DNA of 64,000 bases, taken from Pseudorhodoplanes sp. GTDB taxonomy: Bacteria; Pseudomonadota; Alphaproteobacteria; Rhizobiales; Xanthobacteraceae. The stretch is from contig JALHOD010000006.1 in NCBI GenBank assembly GCA_022843165.1, forward strand, positions 1-64,000. The letters are read 5' to 3'. Of the stretch, positions 50,383-59,183 are shown piece by piece. The notes below the pieces were generated by a model, which ran no database searches, was not told the origin of the DNA, and saw only the letters and a program-made list of their open reading frames with translations. Numbering within the stretch: the stretch's first letter is position 1; each line of letters opens with the position of its first letter. The position numbers were made by a program, and so were the translations under genes.

Positions 50383-51378
50383 TCAGGCGAGGCCGAACAG
50401 CGTTGCGGCGTTGCCGCCGATGATTTTCTCTTGGTCGGCTGCGGTGAGGCTGGCGGTTTGCATGATGAATTCGACCGGCTTCATTTCGCCGACCGGGTAA
50501 TCCGAACCCAGTAGCACCCGCTCCGCGCCAACGGCGGCGACCAGCGCCTGCAGGGTGACCGGATCATAGACGCAGGTGTCGTAGAACAGCATCCGCAGAT
50601 AGTCGTCCGGCGGTTTCGTCATATTGACGCGGGTGGTGGGCTTTTCGAGATAATTGCGTGCGATACGGCCCATATAGAAGGGCATATAGCCGCCGCCATG
50701 CGAAACGCAGATTTTCAGTTTCGGATAGGCGTCGAGGATGCCTTCATACATGAGCGAGGCAATCGCCATCGCTTCTTCGAAATTCTGGCCGATGCTGTTC
50801 CAGAGGAAGTATTTCCTGAAGCGCGCATCGGGATTGCCGGCCGGATGGATGAACACCACGGCGTCCAGTTCTTCGGCTTTCTCCCAGAATGGCCGCAGGC
50901 TTTTGTCGCCGATCTCGGTATCGCGAACGCGCGTCGAGATTGTGACTCCACTAAGCCCGAGATTCGTCATGCAACGGATCAGTTCCTGAACCGCGAGGGC
51001 GGGCGATTGCAGCGGCAGACTGCCGAGGCCTCTCAGCCGCGCCGGATGCGCCGCGACCATCGCCGCAATGCGGCCGTTGGACTTTTGGTCGAGCGCGAGC
51101 GCCACCTGCGGCTCGGCCTCATATGTGCATTGATGCACCAGGCTCGCCGACAGCACCTGCACGTCGACGCCCATGGCGTCCATCGCCCTGATGCGCTGGT
51201 CGGCGTCGGCCATGCGTGCGACAACGCTGTCGCTGCGCTCCTTCGCCGTCCTGCGGGCCTCGTCGCTCAGGCCGGGATAATTGCTCGATTGCGCGAACAC
51301 GCTCCAGCGCGCGGTCTGCTCATAGACCTCCGGCACCACGACATGGGCATGGACATCGATGGCGAGGCGCCTGCTCAT
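50383..51378 (-). CDS. Amidohydrolase-family (ACMSD-like) metal-dependent hydrolase/decarboxylase
   Basis: A 331-residue TIM-barrel amidohydrolase_2 protein. The metal-binding motif IDVHAHVV is at residues 7-14, histidine in FIHPAGNP, CVSHGGGYMPF, and the aspartate in LLGSDYPVG. Relatives are aminocarboxymuconate-semialdehyde decarboxylase and related ring-cleavage enzymes. It overlaps livM by 4 bases and is the last gene of a ten-gene catabolic cluster, so it probably acts on an intermediate of the imported compound. Confidence 0.82.
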   Translation of the reverse strand: MSRRLAIDVHAHVVVPEVYEQTARWSVFAQSSNYPGLSDEARRTAKERSDSVVARMADADQRIRAMDAMGVDVQVLSASLVHQCTYEAEPQVALALDQKSNGRIAAMVAAHPARLRGLGSLPLQSPALAVQELIRCMTNLGLSGVTISTRVRDTEIGDKSLRPFWEKAEELDAVVFIHPAGNPDARFRKYFLWNSIGQNFEEAMAIASLMYEGILDAYPKLKICVSHGGGYMPFYMGRIARNYLEKPTTRVNMTKPPDDYLRMLFYDTCVYDPVTLQALVAAVGAERVLLGSDYPVGEMKPVEFIMQTASLTAADQEKIIGGNAATLFGLA

Positions 51379-52403
51379 GGCGGCGGTCCGTCACGGCGCT
51401 CCACCCGCCGCGCCAGCGGGAACAGCTCCCAGCCAAAACGGTCGGCGACATAGCCCCAGATGCCCTTCGGCGCTTTCAGCATCACCCCGATAGCGACGAT
51501 GCCGAGCATGAGCAGGTAAAGTGCGCCGAGGTCGGCGAGGGTCTCGCGCAGCAGGAAGAACACGATGGTGCCGATGATCGGACCTTCCAGACGGCCGACG
51601 CCCCCGATCACCACGATGAAGATGACGAAGGCGGTCCATTCGTTGACGCTGAAGGCGACATCGGGCGAGATGCGCAGCTTCTGCAGGAAGATGAGTGCGC
51701 CGATCATGGCCGTGCCGGCGGCGGTGATGACATAGACCACGAGCTTGGTGCGGGTGACGTTGACGCCGTTCGACAGCGCGGCGGTCTCGTTGTCGCGAAT
51801 CGCGGTGAGCGCAAGTCCGTAGCGCGAGCGCAAGAGCATCACGATCAGCCCGAGAATGACGACCAGAAGTGCGAGTGCGATCCAGTAGATCAGGAATTCG
51901 CGCATCTGCCGCGTCTCGGCGATGGCGGTGACAGTCGCGACGGGGAGCGAGATGCCGGAGCCGCCGCCGAGCGGGCCGATCTGCGCGGCGAGCAGGCGAA
52001 AGACCTCCGCCACCACCCAGGTGCCGATGGCAAAGTAATGCCCGCGCAGGCGGAAGATCAGGAAGGCGACCGGGATCGCGATGACGGCGGAGATCAGTCC
52101 GGCAATCGGAATGGTCCAGACCGGATTGATGCCGGCAAAGATCGCAAGCCCGAAGAGAATGTAGGCACCGAGCCCCACATAGGCCTGCTGGCCGACCGAG
52201 ACCAGGCCGGCATAGCCTGCGAGCAGGTTCCACAGGCTGGCGAGCGCGACATAGGTGAAGATCTCGACCAGGAGCCGCAGGTCGGAGCGCTCGGCCCAGA
52301 ACGGGGCGGCTGCCAGCATCACAAAAAGCAGCGCAAAGCCCGCGACGCCGATCCGGCTGGAGCGGGTAGAGTGCACGACCCGGATGGCGGCGGCGCCCAT
52401 CAC
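51375..52403 (-). CDS. livM: Branched-chain-amino-acid-type ABC transporter permease (LivM family)
   Basis: A 342-residue membrane protein with eight or nine helices and the LivM features (LWNLLAGYAGLVSVGQQAYVGLGAY, SRYGLALTAIRDNETAALSNGVNVTRTKL, GVGRLEGPIIGTIVFFLLRE). It forms the translocation pore with the LivH-like protein. It overlaps livH by 4 bases. The family imports many carboxylated or aromatic compounds, not only amino acids. Confidence 0.92.
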   Translation of the reverse strand: MMGAAAIRVVHSTRSSRIGVAGFALLFVMLAAAPFWAERSDLRLLVEIFTYVALASLWNLLAGYAGLVSVGQQAYVGLGAYILFGLAIFAGINPVWTIPIAGLISAVIAIPVAFLIFRLRGHYFAIGTWVVAEVFRLLAAQIGPLGGGSGISLPVATVTAIAETRQMREFLIYWIALALLVVILGLIVMLLRSRYGLALTAIRDNETAALSNGVNVTRTKLVVYVITAAGTAMIGALIFLQKLRISPDVAFSVNEWTAFVIFIVVIGGVGRLEGPIIGTIVFFLLRETLADLGALYLLMLGIVAIGVMLKAPKGIWGYVADRFGWELFPLARRVERRDGPPP

Positions 52404-53263
52404 TGCACCTTCGGGAACAGGCCCTGCGGCCTGATGGCAAGGATAAAGAGAAAGACGAGGTGTCCCGCGAGCAATTGCCAGCCGGGGTCAATCTTGGCGC
52501 CGATCGCCTGCGAGACGCCGAGAATGATGCCGCCTGCGAGCGTTCCCCACATCGAGCCAAGCCCGCCGATGATCACCGCCTCGAAGCCGAAAATCAGCCG
52601 GGCCGGGCCGATGGAGGGATCGAAATTGGCGCGCACGGCGAGCAGCACGCCGGCGATGGCGACGATGGCGAGCGAGAGCGCCATCGCGAGCGCGAAGACG
52701 TGGCGGTTATCGAGACCCATGAGCTGCGACACCGGCTGGTCGTCGGAGGTGGCGCGAAAGGCGCGGCCGGTGGCGGTGCGGTAGAATAGGAACTGCATGG
52801 CCGCGATCACCGCAACGGCAAGCACGAATTGCAGCAGCGGCAGGACGCCGAGCGAAATACCGGGAAGCACCTCGATGCTTGCAGTTTCGATTGGGCCGGC
52901 ATTGAGCTTGCGGCTGTCAGCAGTGAATATCTCCAGCAGCGCGTTCTGGATGATGATCGACAGTCCGAAGGTCACGAGCAAGGGCGGCAGCAGGTCGTCG
53001 CCGAGCGTGCGGTTCAGGATCGTGCGCTGCAGGACATAGCCGGCGATCGCCATGATCGGCACCACGAAGGCGAGCGAGACCAGCGGATTGATGCCGAGCG
53101 TTTCGGTGACGACCAGTGCGACATAGGCCGCGAGCACGATCAGGTCGCCATGGGCGATGTTGACCAGCCGCATCACGCCGAAGATCAGCGACAGCCCGGC
53201 GGCGAACATGGCATAGAGCCCGCCGGTCAGAATGCCCTGCACGATGGTGTTGACCCACTCCAC
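52400..53263 (-). CDS. livH: Branched-chain-amino-acid-type ABC transporter permease (LivH family)
   Basis: A 287-residue membrane protein with LivH features: VQGILTGGLYAMFAAGLSLIFGVMRLVNIAHGDLIVLAAY at the N-terminus and GRAFRATSDDQPVSQLMGLDNRHVFALAMALS, GFEAVIIGGLGSMWGTLAGGIILGV later. It pairs with LivM in the membrane. It lies 3 bases after the livF end in the same operon. Confidence 0.92.
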   Translation of the reverse strand: MEWVNTIVQGILTGGLYAMFAAGLSLIFGVMRLVNIAHGDLIVLAAYVALVVTETLGINPLVSLAFVVPIMAIAGYVLQRTILNRTLGDDLLPPLLVTFGLSIIIQNALLEIFTADSRKLNAGPIETASIEVLPGISLGVLPLLQFVLAVAVIAAMQFLFYRTATGRAFRATSDDQPVSQLMGLDNRHVFALAMALSLAIVAIAGVLLAVRANFDPSIGPARLIFGFEAVIIGGLGSMWGTLAGGIILGVSQAIGAKIDPGWQLLAGHLVFLFILAIRPQGLFPKVQ

Positions 53264-53265
53264 GC

Positions 53266-53970
53266 TTACACCCCGAAATAGGCGGCCGACACCGCCTTGC
53301 GCGTGATGTCACCGGTCCGGCCCTGCAGCACGATACGGCCTTCCTGCATGCAATAGACGTGGTCGGCGGCTTTCAGCGCCTGCGCCACGTCCTGTTCCAC
53401 GATGACGAGCGTGATGCCGGCGGCGGCGATCTGCGGCAGCCGCGCATAGATGTCGCGCACGATGATGGGTGCGAGGCCAAGACTGATCTCGTCGCACATC
53501 ATCAGGCGGGGATTGGCCATCAACGCGCGGCCGATGGCGCACATCTGCTGCTGCCCGCCGGAGAGTGCGGTGGCGGATGTGTTGCGGCGCTCGAACAGCA
53601 CCGGGAACAGCTCATAGACGCGCGCCAGCGACCATGGCCCCGCGCGGCCGAGCTGGCCGCCGATCATGAGATTTTCTTCCACCGACAGCGACGGAAACAG
53701 GCGCCGGCCTTCCGGAACCAATGCGATGCCACGTTTCGCAACGTCATAGGCGGGCTTGTCGCCGATCGCTTCGCCGTCGAACGTGATGGCGTCCGCCTTG
53801 GCGGGCATCAGCCCGGCGATACTTTTCAGCAGCGTGCTCTTGCCCGCGCCATTTGCGCCGACGAAAGACACGACGGAATTGGCCGGAACAGCCAGAGAAA
53901 TGCCGAACAAGGCCTGGAAATCGCCGTAGAAGGCGTCGAGCGCGCGGATGTCGAGCAGCGGCTCAGGCAT
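53266..53970 (-). CDS. livF: ABC transporter ATP-binding protein (LivF family)
   Basis: A 234-residue ATPase with Walker A VGANGAGKSTLLKS, signature LSGGQQQMCAIGRALM and Walker B LMMCDEISLGLAP, and the LivF-type PEGRRLFPSLSVEENL segment. It powers transport together with LivG. The ATG at 53970 overlaps the end of livG by 8 bases. Confidence 0.92.
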   Translation of the reverse strand: MPEPLLDIRALDAFYGDFQALFGISLAVPANSVVSFVGANGAGKSTLLKSIAGLMPAKADAITFDGEAIGDKPAYDVAKRGIALVPEGRRLFPSLSVEENLMIGGQLGRAGPWSLARVYELFPVLFERRNTSATALSGGQQQMCAIGRALMANPRLMMCDEISLGLAPIIVRDIYARLPQIAAAGITLVIVEQDVAQALKAADHVYCMQEGRIVLQGRTGDITRKAVSAAYFGV

Positions 53971-54691
53971 CGGCGGGGATTCCCATATAGATTTCATTCA
54001 CTTGCGGCGAGCGGATCACCTCTTGCGGATCGCCCTGCGCGATGAAGGCGCCGCCATGCAGCACCACCAGCCGGTCGATCACGGCCAGCAGCGCATGCAC
54101 GATGTGCTCGATCCAGACGATGGTGATGCCGGTCTTGCGGATGTCCCTGATCAAGTCGACCAGCGCCTCGCATTCATGCTCGGTCAGGCCGCCTGCCACT
54201 TCGTCGAGCAGGAGCAGTTGAGGCGCGGTCGCGAGCGCACGCGCCAGTTCCAGCCGCTTGCGGTCGAGCAGGGTGAGCGAGCTCGCCGGCCGGTTGGCCT
54301 TGGCCGCGAGTCCGCAGCGCTCGAGAATGTCATGGCTCTGCGCATAGACGTCGTGTTCGCTGCGGCCCTGGCCGAATGCGGCGGCCACGACCAGATTCTC
54401 GAACACCGTCATGCCGCCGAACGGCTGGGGAATTTGGAAGGAGCGCGCGATGCCCATGCGGCAGCGCTGGTCGGGCGGAAGCCGCGTCACGTCGCGGCCG
54501 TCGAACGTCACGCATCCCGAATCCGGTGGCACGGTGCCGGTGATGACGCCAAAGAGGGTGGTCTTGCCGGCGCCGTTAGGTCCGATGATGCCGAGCGCCT
54601 CGCCTTTCTTCACAGCGAGATCGACATCGTTTGCGATCACGATGGCGCCGAAGCGCTTGGAGATGCCGTCTAGTGTGAGAATGGAGGCCAT
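53963..54691 (-). CDS. livG: ABC transporter ATP-binding protein (LivG family)
   Basis: A 242-residue ATPase with Walker A IIGPNGAGKTTLFGVITG, the LivG-type RCRMGIARSFQIPQPFGGMTVFENL segment, a divergent signature SLTLLDRKRLELARALAT and Walker B LLLDEVAGGLTEHE. ATG 54691 is the family start; the frame extends to 54865 without coding character. It lies between the binding-protein gene and livF. Confidence 0.92.
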   Translation of the reverse strand: MASILTLDGISKRFGAIVIANDVDLAVKKGEALGIIGPNGAGKTTLFGVITGTVPPDSGCVTFDGRDVTRLPPDQRCRMGIARSFQIPQPFGGMTVFENLVVAAAFGQGRSEHDVYAQSHDILERCGLAAKANRPASSLTLLDRKRLELARALATAPQLLLLDEVAGGLTEHECEALVDLIRDIRKTGITIVWIEHIVHALLAVIDRLVVLHGGAFIAQGDPQEVIRSPQVNEIYMGIPADA

Positions 54692-54755
54692 TGTGAACCC
54701 GTCACGCGGAAGAAGAGTCGGGAGCGCGGACTGGCCGCGCTCCCGGCTGACGAGG

Positions 54756-56057
54756 CTACGACAGCAATTCCATCTTGCCGCCGACCGGAATCTGCGGCGC
54801 CGGCTTGTTGGCGGTGATGACCAGATCGAGATTGGCGCCCTTGCGCTGCCACTGTCCGGCCACAAGCGGAGTCTTGGTCACGTTCTTCACCGGCTGGCCG
54901 GTCCATTTCACCGGGCCGACGATCGACTGATAGTCGGTCGCCGCGATGGCGTCGCGGATCGCCTTGGGATCGAGCGACTTCGCGCGCTTGAGCGTGTCGA
55001 TGGCGACCTCGAACAAGGCGTGCTGGAAGCCGATCGGCTGCGTCCAGGGACGGTTCGCCGCCTTCACATAGGCGTCGGCGAGTTCCTTCGAGGACTGGCC
55101 GGTGAGGCCGGACTTGAAGGGATGATTCGGCGACCACCAGATTTCCGTGGTGAGGCCGTTGCCGCGCTCGCCCAGCGCGTTGACCGCGGAGGGGAAGAGC
55201 AGGGCTTTCGCCACTGTGACGATCTTCGGCTTGAAGCCCTGCTGCGCCGCCTGCGACCAGAAGGTTGCGAAATCCGGTGGGATGAACACGCCGGTGACGA
55301 TCTCGACATTCGCCGCCTTGAACGCGGAAATCTGCGCGGTGAAGTCGTTGTTCATCAGCTGGAAGCGGCCGGGGTCGACCAGCTTGTAGCCGGCCTTCGG
55401 CAAGGCGGCGGGGAAGCCGAGGTTGGCGTCGCCGAAGGCGTTGCCGTCGGCGTCGTTGGAGAACATGCCGCCCACCACCTTGTTGGTCGGCGCGCTGTCC
55501 CACAGCGCGGTGAACGAGGCGATGATGTCCTCAAGGCCCCAGAAGAAGTGGTAGGTCCAGTTGAAGCCCTTCTTCGGGTCGCCCTTGCGGCCGAAAAAGT
55601 AAGGCTGCCAAGGGCAGTTGGTGGTGATGCAGGGAACTTCGTTGACTTCGGCCTGATCGGCCACCGGGTTGGTGGTGTCGGGCGTGCCGGAGGCGAGGAT
55701 CAGGTCGACCTTGTCGCGCAGGATCAGTTCGGCGGCGACTTCGGCGCCGCGGCTGGCATTGGACTGGCTGTCCTTGGAGATGATCTCGACCGAATACGTC
55801 TTGCCGCCGCTCTGGATGCCCTTGGCGAGAATGCCTTTCACCTGGTCGATGATGAAAGGGTCGGCCTCGCCGAAGCCGGCAAGCGGGCCGGTGCGCGGGC
55901 TGACATTGCCGATCTTGATCACCTTGCTCTGCGCATTGGCGGGAATGACCCGCAGCACCGCCGGCGCGGCCACAAGGCCGACACCGGCCTGAATGACGGT
56001 GCGGCGCGAAACACCGCTGCGGAGCTGGTCTTTGGAAGTGCCGTTGTCTTCTGTCAT
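54756..56057 (-). CDS. ABC transporter substrate-binding protein (LivJ/amide-binding type)
   Basis: A 433-residue periplasmic-binding protein (type 1 fold). It has a twin-arginine export signal (SGVSRRTVIQAGVGLVAAPAVLR), a mature domain with IKIGNVSPRTGPLAGFGEADPF and LILASGTPDTTNPVADQAEVNEVPCITTNCPWQPYFFG, and YHFFWGLEDIIASF. Tat export of such a protein is less common than Sec export. The ligand is unknown. It is encoded just upstream of livG. Confidence 0.88.
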   Translation of the reverse strand: MTEDNGTSKDQLRSGVSRRTVIQAGVGLVAAPAVLRVIPANAQSKVIKIGNVSPRTGPLAGFGEADPFIIDQVKGILAKGIQSGGKTYSVEIISKDSQSNASRGAEVAAELILRDKVDLILASGTPDTTNPVADQAEVNEVPCITTNCPWQPYFFGRKGDPKKGFNWTYHFFWGLEDIIASFTALWDSAPTNKVVGGMFSNDADGNAFGDANLGFPAALPKAGYKLVDPGRFQLMNNDFTAQISAFKAANVEIVTGVFIPPDFATFWSQAAQQGFKPKIVTVAKALLFPSAVNALGERGNGLTTEIWWSPNHPFKSGLTGQSSKELADAYVKAANRPWTQPIGFQHALFEVAIDTLKRAKSLDPKAIRDAIAATDYQSIVGPVKWTGQPVKNVTKTPLVAGQWQRKGANLDLVITANKPAPQIPVGGKMELLS

Positions 56058-56087
56058 GATCGTCCTCCCTGTGATTTTCGGAAATGA

Positions 56088-57005
56088 TCAGGCGTCTTGT
56101 GCGCGCGCCTTTTTAAGATGTTGCGTCACCCGCGAGCGTAACGCGGCCTGTTGCTCCGGCGTCCACTTGCGGAAGCCTTCGCCGGATTTCATGCCCAGCT
56201 TACCATCGGCCACCAGCTTCTCCAGATAGGGCGAGGGGCCGGGACGGCTTTCGATCTCGGGCAGCACCGTCCTGTGGATGGCGAGCGTCAGGTCGGTGCC
56301 GACTAGGTCGGCATTCTCCAGCGGACCCAGCACCGCGAGGCGGCGGCCGAAACTCGCCTTGATCACAGTGTCCACGGTCTCGGCGTCGCAGATGCCGTGC
56401 TCGACCAAAGCGACGGCCTCGCGCCAGAGCGCGTGCTGCAACCTGTTGCCGACAAATCCCGCGACGTCCTTCTTCACATGCACCGGCGTTTTGCCGATCG
56501 CCTGGTGCAGGGCCATCGTCCAGTCGATCGCCGCCTGCGAGGTCCAGGGCGTGCCGATCACTTCCACCAGCGGCACCAGATAGGGCGGGTTCCACCAATG
56601 GGTGCCGAGCGCGCGCTCGCGCCTGCTCAATCCTTCCATGATCCTTGTGATCGGAATCACCGACGTATTGCTGGCGAGGACGGTGTCGGGGCGCACATGC
56701 CGCTCGATCTCGGCAAAGAGCTTCTGCTTGAGCGGCAGATCCTCCAGCACCGCCTCGACCACATAATCGGAATCGCGCACGGCCGCCGCGAGATCTGATT
56801 GCGGCGTCACGCGTTCGACCGCTTTCGGGTCGTCGCCGAGATCGCGCAGATTGACGGAGATGCGGTCCTTCAGCGTTTTCAGATTGGCGTCGAAGGAGTC
56901 GTAGACCGTAATGGCGTGCCCGTGCAGGGCGAAGACCTGTGCGATGCCGTGGCCCATCAGGCCGGCGCCGATGACAGTGACAGCCATGCCTGCCATGGGT
57001 GCCAT
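56088..57005 (-). CDS. 3-hydroxyacyl-CoA-dehydrogenase-family NAD-dependent oxidoreductase
   Basis: A 305-residue protein with an N-terminal NAD-binding fold (AVTVIGAGLMGHGIAQVFALHG), then ASNTSVIPITRI, the ALGTHWWNPPYLVPLVEVIG segment and the C-terminal helical domain (PVHVKKDVAGFVGNRLQHALWREAVALVE). The length and WNPPYLVPLVE variant resemble carnitine-dehydrogenase or lambda-crystallin-type members as well as hydroxybutyryl-CoA dehydrogenases. ATG 57005 begins 2 bases after the SDR stop; internal ATGs at 56996 and 56987 are alternatives. Confidence 0.82.
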   Translation of the reverse strand: MAPMAGMAVTVIGAGLMGHGIAQVFALHGHAITVYDSFDANLKTLKDRISVNLRDLGDDPKAVERVTPQSDLAAAVRDSDYVVEAVLEDLPLKQKLFAEIERHVRPDTVLASNTSVIPITRIMEGLSRRERALGTHWWNPPYLVPLVEVIGTPWTSQAAIDWTMALHQAIGKTPVHVKKDVAGFVGNRLQHALWREAVALVEHGICDAETVDTVIKASFGRRLAVLGPLENADLVGTDLTLAIHRTVLPEIESRPGPSPYLEKLVADGKLGMKSGEGFRKWTPEQQAALRSRVTQHLKKARAQDA

Positions 57006-57006
57006 C

Positions 57007-57822
57007 TCAGCCCGCCGTGTAGCCGCCGTCGGCATACAGGATATGTCCCGTATAGAAATCCGAGGCGGAGGAGGCGAGGAACAACAGCGGACCGGCGAGA
57101 TCGGACGGCTCGCCGAGGCGGCCCTTCGGCACGCGTGACAGGAAGCCCTTGCGCACGTCCTTGGCCTTGTCGGTGTCGTCGTACATCCATGCGGTCAGCG
57201 CCGAGCGGAACACGGTCGGCGCGATCGCGTTCACGGTAATGCCGGTGTCGCCCCATTCGCAGCCGAGCGCCTTGGTGATGCCGTCGACGGCGGATTTCGA
57301 GGCGCAATAGGCGGTGTAGCCGGCGGGATGGCCGAGCAGGCCGCGGGCGGAGGACATCAGCACGACCTTGCCGCCAGGTTTGCCGTCCTGGCCCTGTTTC
57401 AGCATCTGCTTGCCGGCGGCGCGCGCCATCAGCCAGGACTGCGTGACATTGGCGTCCATGACGTCGAGAAAACGGTCCGGCGTCATGTCCACGATCTTGG
57501 CGACATCGTTCTTGCCCGAGCCGACGACCAGGATGTCCACGCGGCCGAACTTGTCGACCGCCGCCTGCACGATCCTGTCGCAATTGGCTTCCGAACTCGG
57601 GCGGATCGCCACGCTCTCCACCTTGGCGCCGAGCTTCTCGCATTCGGCGGCGGTCTTCTTCAATTCGTCGGCCTTGCCGGCGGCAATGACCAGATTGGCG
57701 CCGGCGCCCGCCAGCACCTGCGCGGCCAGCGCGCCGAACGCGCCGGAGGCGCCGGTGACGATGGCGGTCCTGCCGCGGATATCGAACAGCGAATGCGGGT
57801 TCTTGAGCCAGGCTTCGGTCAT
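57007..57822 (-). CDS. Short-chain dehydrogenase/reductase
   Basis: A 271-residue classical SDR: cofactor motif AIVTGASGAFGALAAQVL, an internal Asn/Ser set with the catalytic serine in LMSSARG and Tyr-Lys in YTAYCASKSAVDG, and the end HILYADGGYTAG. It oxidises or reduces a hydroxyl/keto group with NAD(P). GAGGGAGGG precedes ATG 57822. It is followed within 2 bases by the hydroxyacyl-CoA-dehydrogenase-like gene. Confidence 0.88.
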   Translation of the reverse strand: MTEAWLKNPHSLFDIRGRTAIVTGASGAFGALAAQVLAGAGANLVIAAGKADELKKTAAECEKLGAKVESVAIRPSSEANCDRIVQAAVDKFGRVDILVVGSGKNDVAKIVDMTPDRFLDVMDANVTQSWLMARAAGKQMLKQGQDGKPGGKVVLMSSARGLLGHPAGYTAYCASKSAVDGITKALGCEWGDTGITVNAIAPTVFRSALTAWMYDDTDKAKDVRKGFLSRVPKGRLGEPSDLAGPLLFLASSASDFYTGHILYADGGYTAG

Positions 57823-57837
57823 GACATTCCCTCCCTC

Positions 57838-57920
57838 GTCATGCCCGGCCATGTGTCGGGCATCCACGTTTTATTTTTTGGCAAAGACGCGGATGGCCGG
57901 GCCAGGCCCGGCCATCACGT
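57838..57920. repeat. Dispersed intergenic repeat ('MPGxVxGIHV...DGRAxPGH') inside the operon
   Basis: CGTCATGCCCGGCCATGTG and the later GATGGCCGGGCCAGGCCC read as MPGHVSGIHV and ADGRARPGHH, a pseudo-peptide pattern of a repeat family common between genes of this bacterial group. A strong hairpin GATGGCCGGGC/GCCCGGCCATC (57891-57901, 57905-57915) is part of it. It lies between the cupin and SDR genes. Confidence 0.65.
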
Positions 57921-57926
57921 CCTGCA

Positions 57927-58268
57927 TCACGCCTGCGGGTTGTTCATCGCCACGATCATCGTCACCACTTCGTTGGTGCGGTTGATGATCTCGCGCTTCT
58001 CGTTCGGGCCGATGTAGCAGGAATCGCTCGGGCCGAGGATCGTCTCCTTGCCGTCGACAATCAGGGTGAGACGACCCGACAGCACTACATAGACCTTTTC
58101 GGTCGGCGAGGAATCCGGACCCGCGCCGCCGCCGGGAAGAAAATGCGACAGCCCGACCACGAACTTGGTCGGCCCACCGGCATCCATGCCGAACAGACGC
58201 AGCGAGGAATAGGCGCGGTGATTGGGTGCTTCGTACGACTTGGCGTCGTTGAGCTTGCGAACGATCAT
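57927..58268 (-). CDS. Cupin-domain protein
   Basis: A 113-residue single-domain cupin: FVVGLSHFLPGGGAGPDSSPTEKVYVVLSGRLTLIVDGKETILGPSDSCYIGPNEKREIINRTNE. The first cupin motif keeps the Glu position but lacks the usual HxH, so metal binding is doubtful. Its ATG overlaps the stop of the cyclase-family gene (ATGA), so the two are translationally coupled. Confidence 0.8.
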   Translation of the reverse strand: MIVRKLNDAKSYEAPNHRAYSSLRLFGMDAGGPTKFVVGLSHFLPGGGAGPDSSPTEKVYVVLSGRLTLIVDGKETILGPSDSCYIGPNEKREIINRTNEVVTMIVAMNNPQA

Positions 58269-59110
58269 TTGAAAGCCTTTCCGCGTTCGATGCGATAGCC
58301 GCCGGTCGGATCGATCATCGCGACCAGGCGAATGATGCAGCCGTCGCCGCGATCCCAGTTCCACGGGAAGAAGGCAAAGGTGCAGCGCTTGCCGGTGACC
58401 TTGTCGAGATCGCCGCCGATATTCTCGATGCCGAGAATGCCGTTGCTGAACAGCTTGCGATGGACCGGCTCCCATTCCGGGAAGTCGTCCTTCCAGTCGC
58501 GGCCGCCGGACCATTCCTTGTATTCGTCGGCGAGATGCGGATGCAGCGGGCCGTTGCGCTGCGGGCCGATGGCGGTGGCGAGCGGATGATCGTTGGCCTG
58601 CGTGTCGTGGCCGACGACCTTCACTTTCTTCTCCACGAACCAGTCGCCAGCCGAGGGCACGAAACCCGGCGCGCGACAGAAATAGTCCTCGCTGTCCTCG
58701 TATTGGTGGTGCCAGCCGGTATTGACGATGACGACGTCATGCGGGCGCACGACCTTGCCGGCGGCCTTTTCGAGATCGTCATAGGTGATCTGTTCCCATT
58801 TCTTTTTCGGGATCGACACCACGATGCCGGTGCCGAAGAAATGCGGCAGCGGCACCTCGTCGATGAAGGGCGTGCCCTGGATGACATGCGCCGGCGCGTC
58901 GATATGCGTGGTGTTGTGCATGGAGGTCGTGATGCGCTGCGACAACACGCCCGACTTCGCCATGTAGTGAATGCGCTCGATCTTGACGTCCTCGAAATAG
59001 GGCCAGTTTGGCGACTGGTAACCGAAACGATGCGACAGGTTGTAGAATTCCAGTCCCATCTCGTTCTTCAGGTTCTCCTGGAACGATATTCCGCGAATCT
59101 TCTTCGCCAT
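58265..59110 (-). CDS. Cyclase-family metal-dependent hydrolase (kynurenine-formamidase-like)
   Basis: A 281-residue protein with the family metal motif in TTSMHNTTHIDAPAHV (HxxTHxDxPxH) near residues 65-75, plus GWHHQYEDSEDYFCRAPGF, VVGHDTQANDHPL and GILGIENIGGDLDKVTGKRCTFAFFPWNW. Members hydrolyse amides or lactones such as formylkynurenine and cyclic imides. The substrate here is unknown. It heads the cupin-SDR-dehydrogenase-transporter series. Confidence 0.85.
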   Translation of the reverse strand: MAKKIRGISFQENLKNEMGLEFYNLSHRFGYQSPNWPYFEDVKIERIHYMAKSGVLSQRITTSMHNTTHIDAPAHVIQGTPFIDEVPLPHFFGTGIVVSIPKKKWEQITYDDLEKAAGKVVRPHDVVIVNTGWHHQYEDSEDYFCRAPGFVPSAGDWFVEKKVKVVGHDTQANDHPLATAIGPQRNGPLHPHLADEYKEWSGGRDWKDDFPEWEPVHRKLFSNGILGIENIGGDLDKVTGKRCTFAFFPWNWDRGDGCIIRLVAMIDPTGGYRIERGKAFK

Positions 59111-59183
59111 ATCCGAGCCTCCCTTTCGTCCGCGCGAACCCGCGCTTGCCGGTGTCGTGTTGAGTAGAACTGTGATTGCCGTG

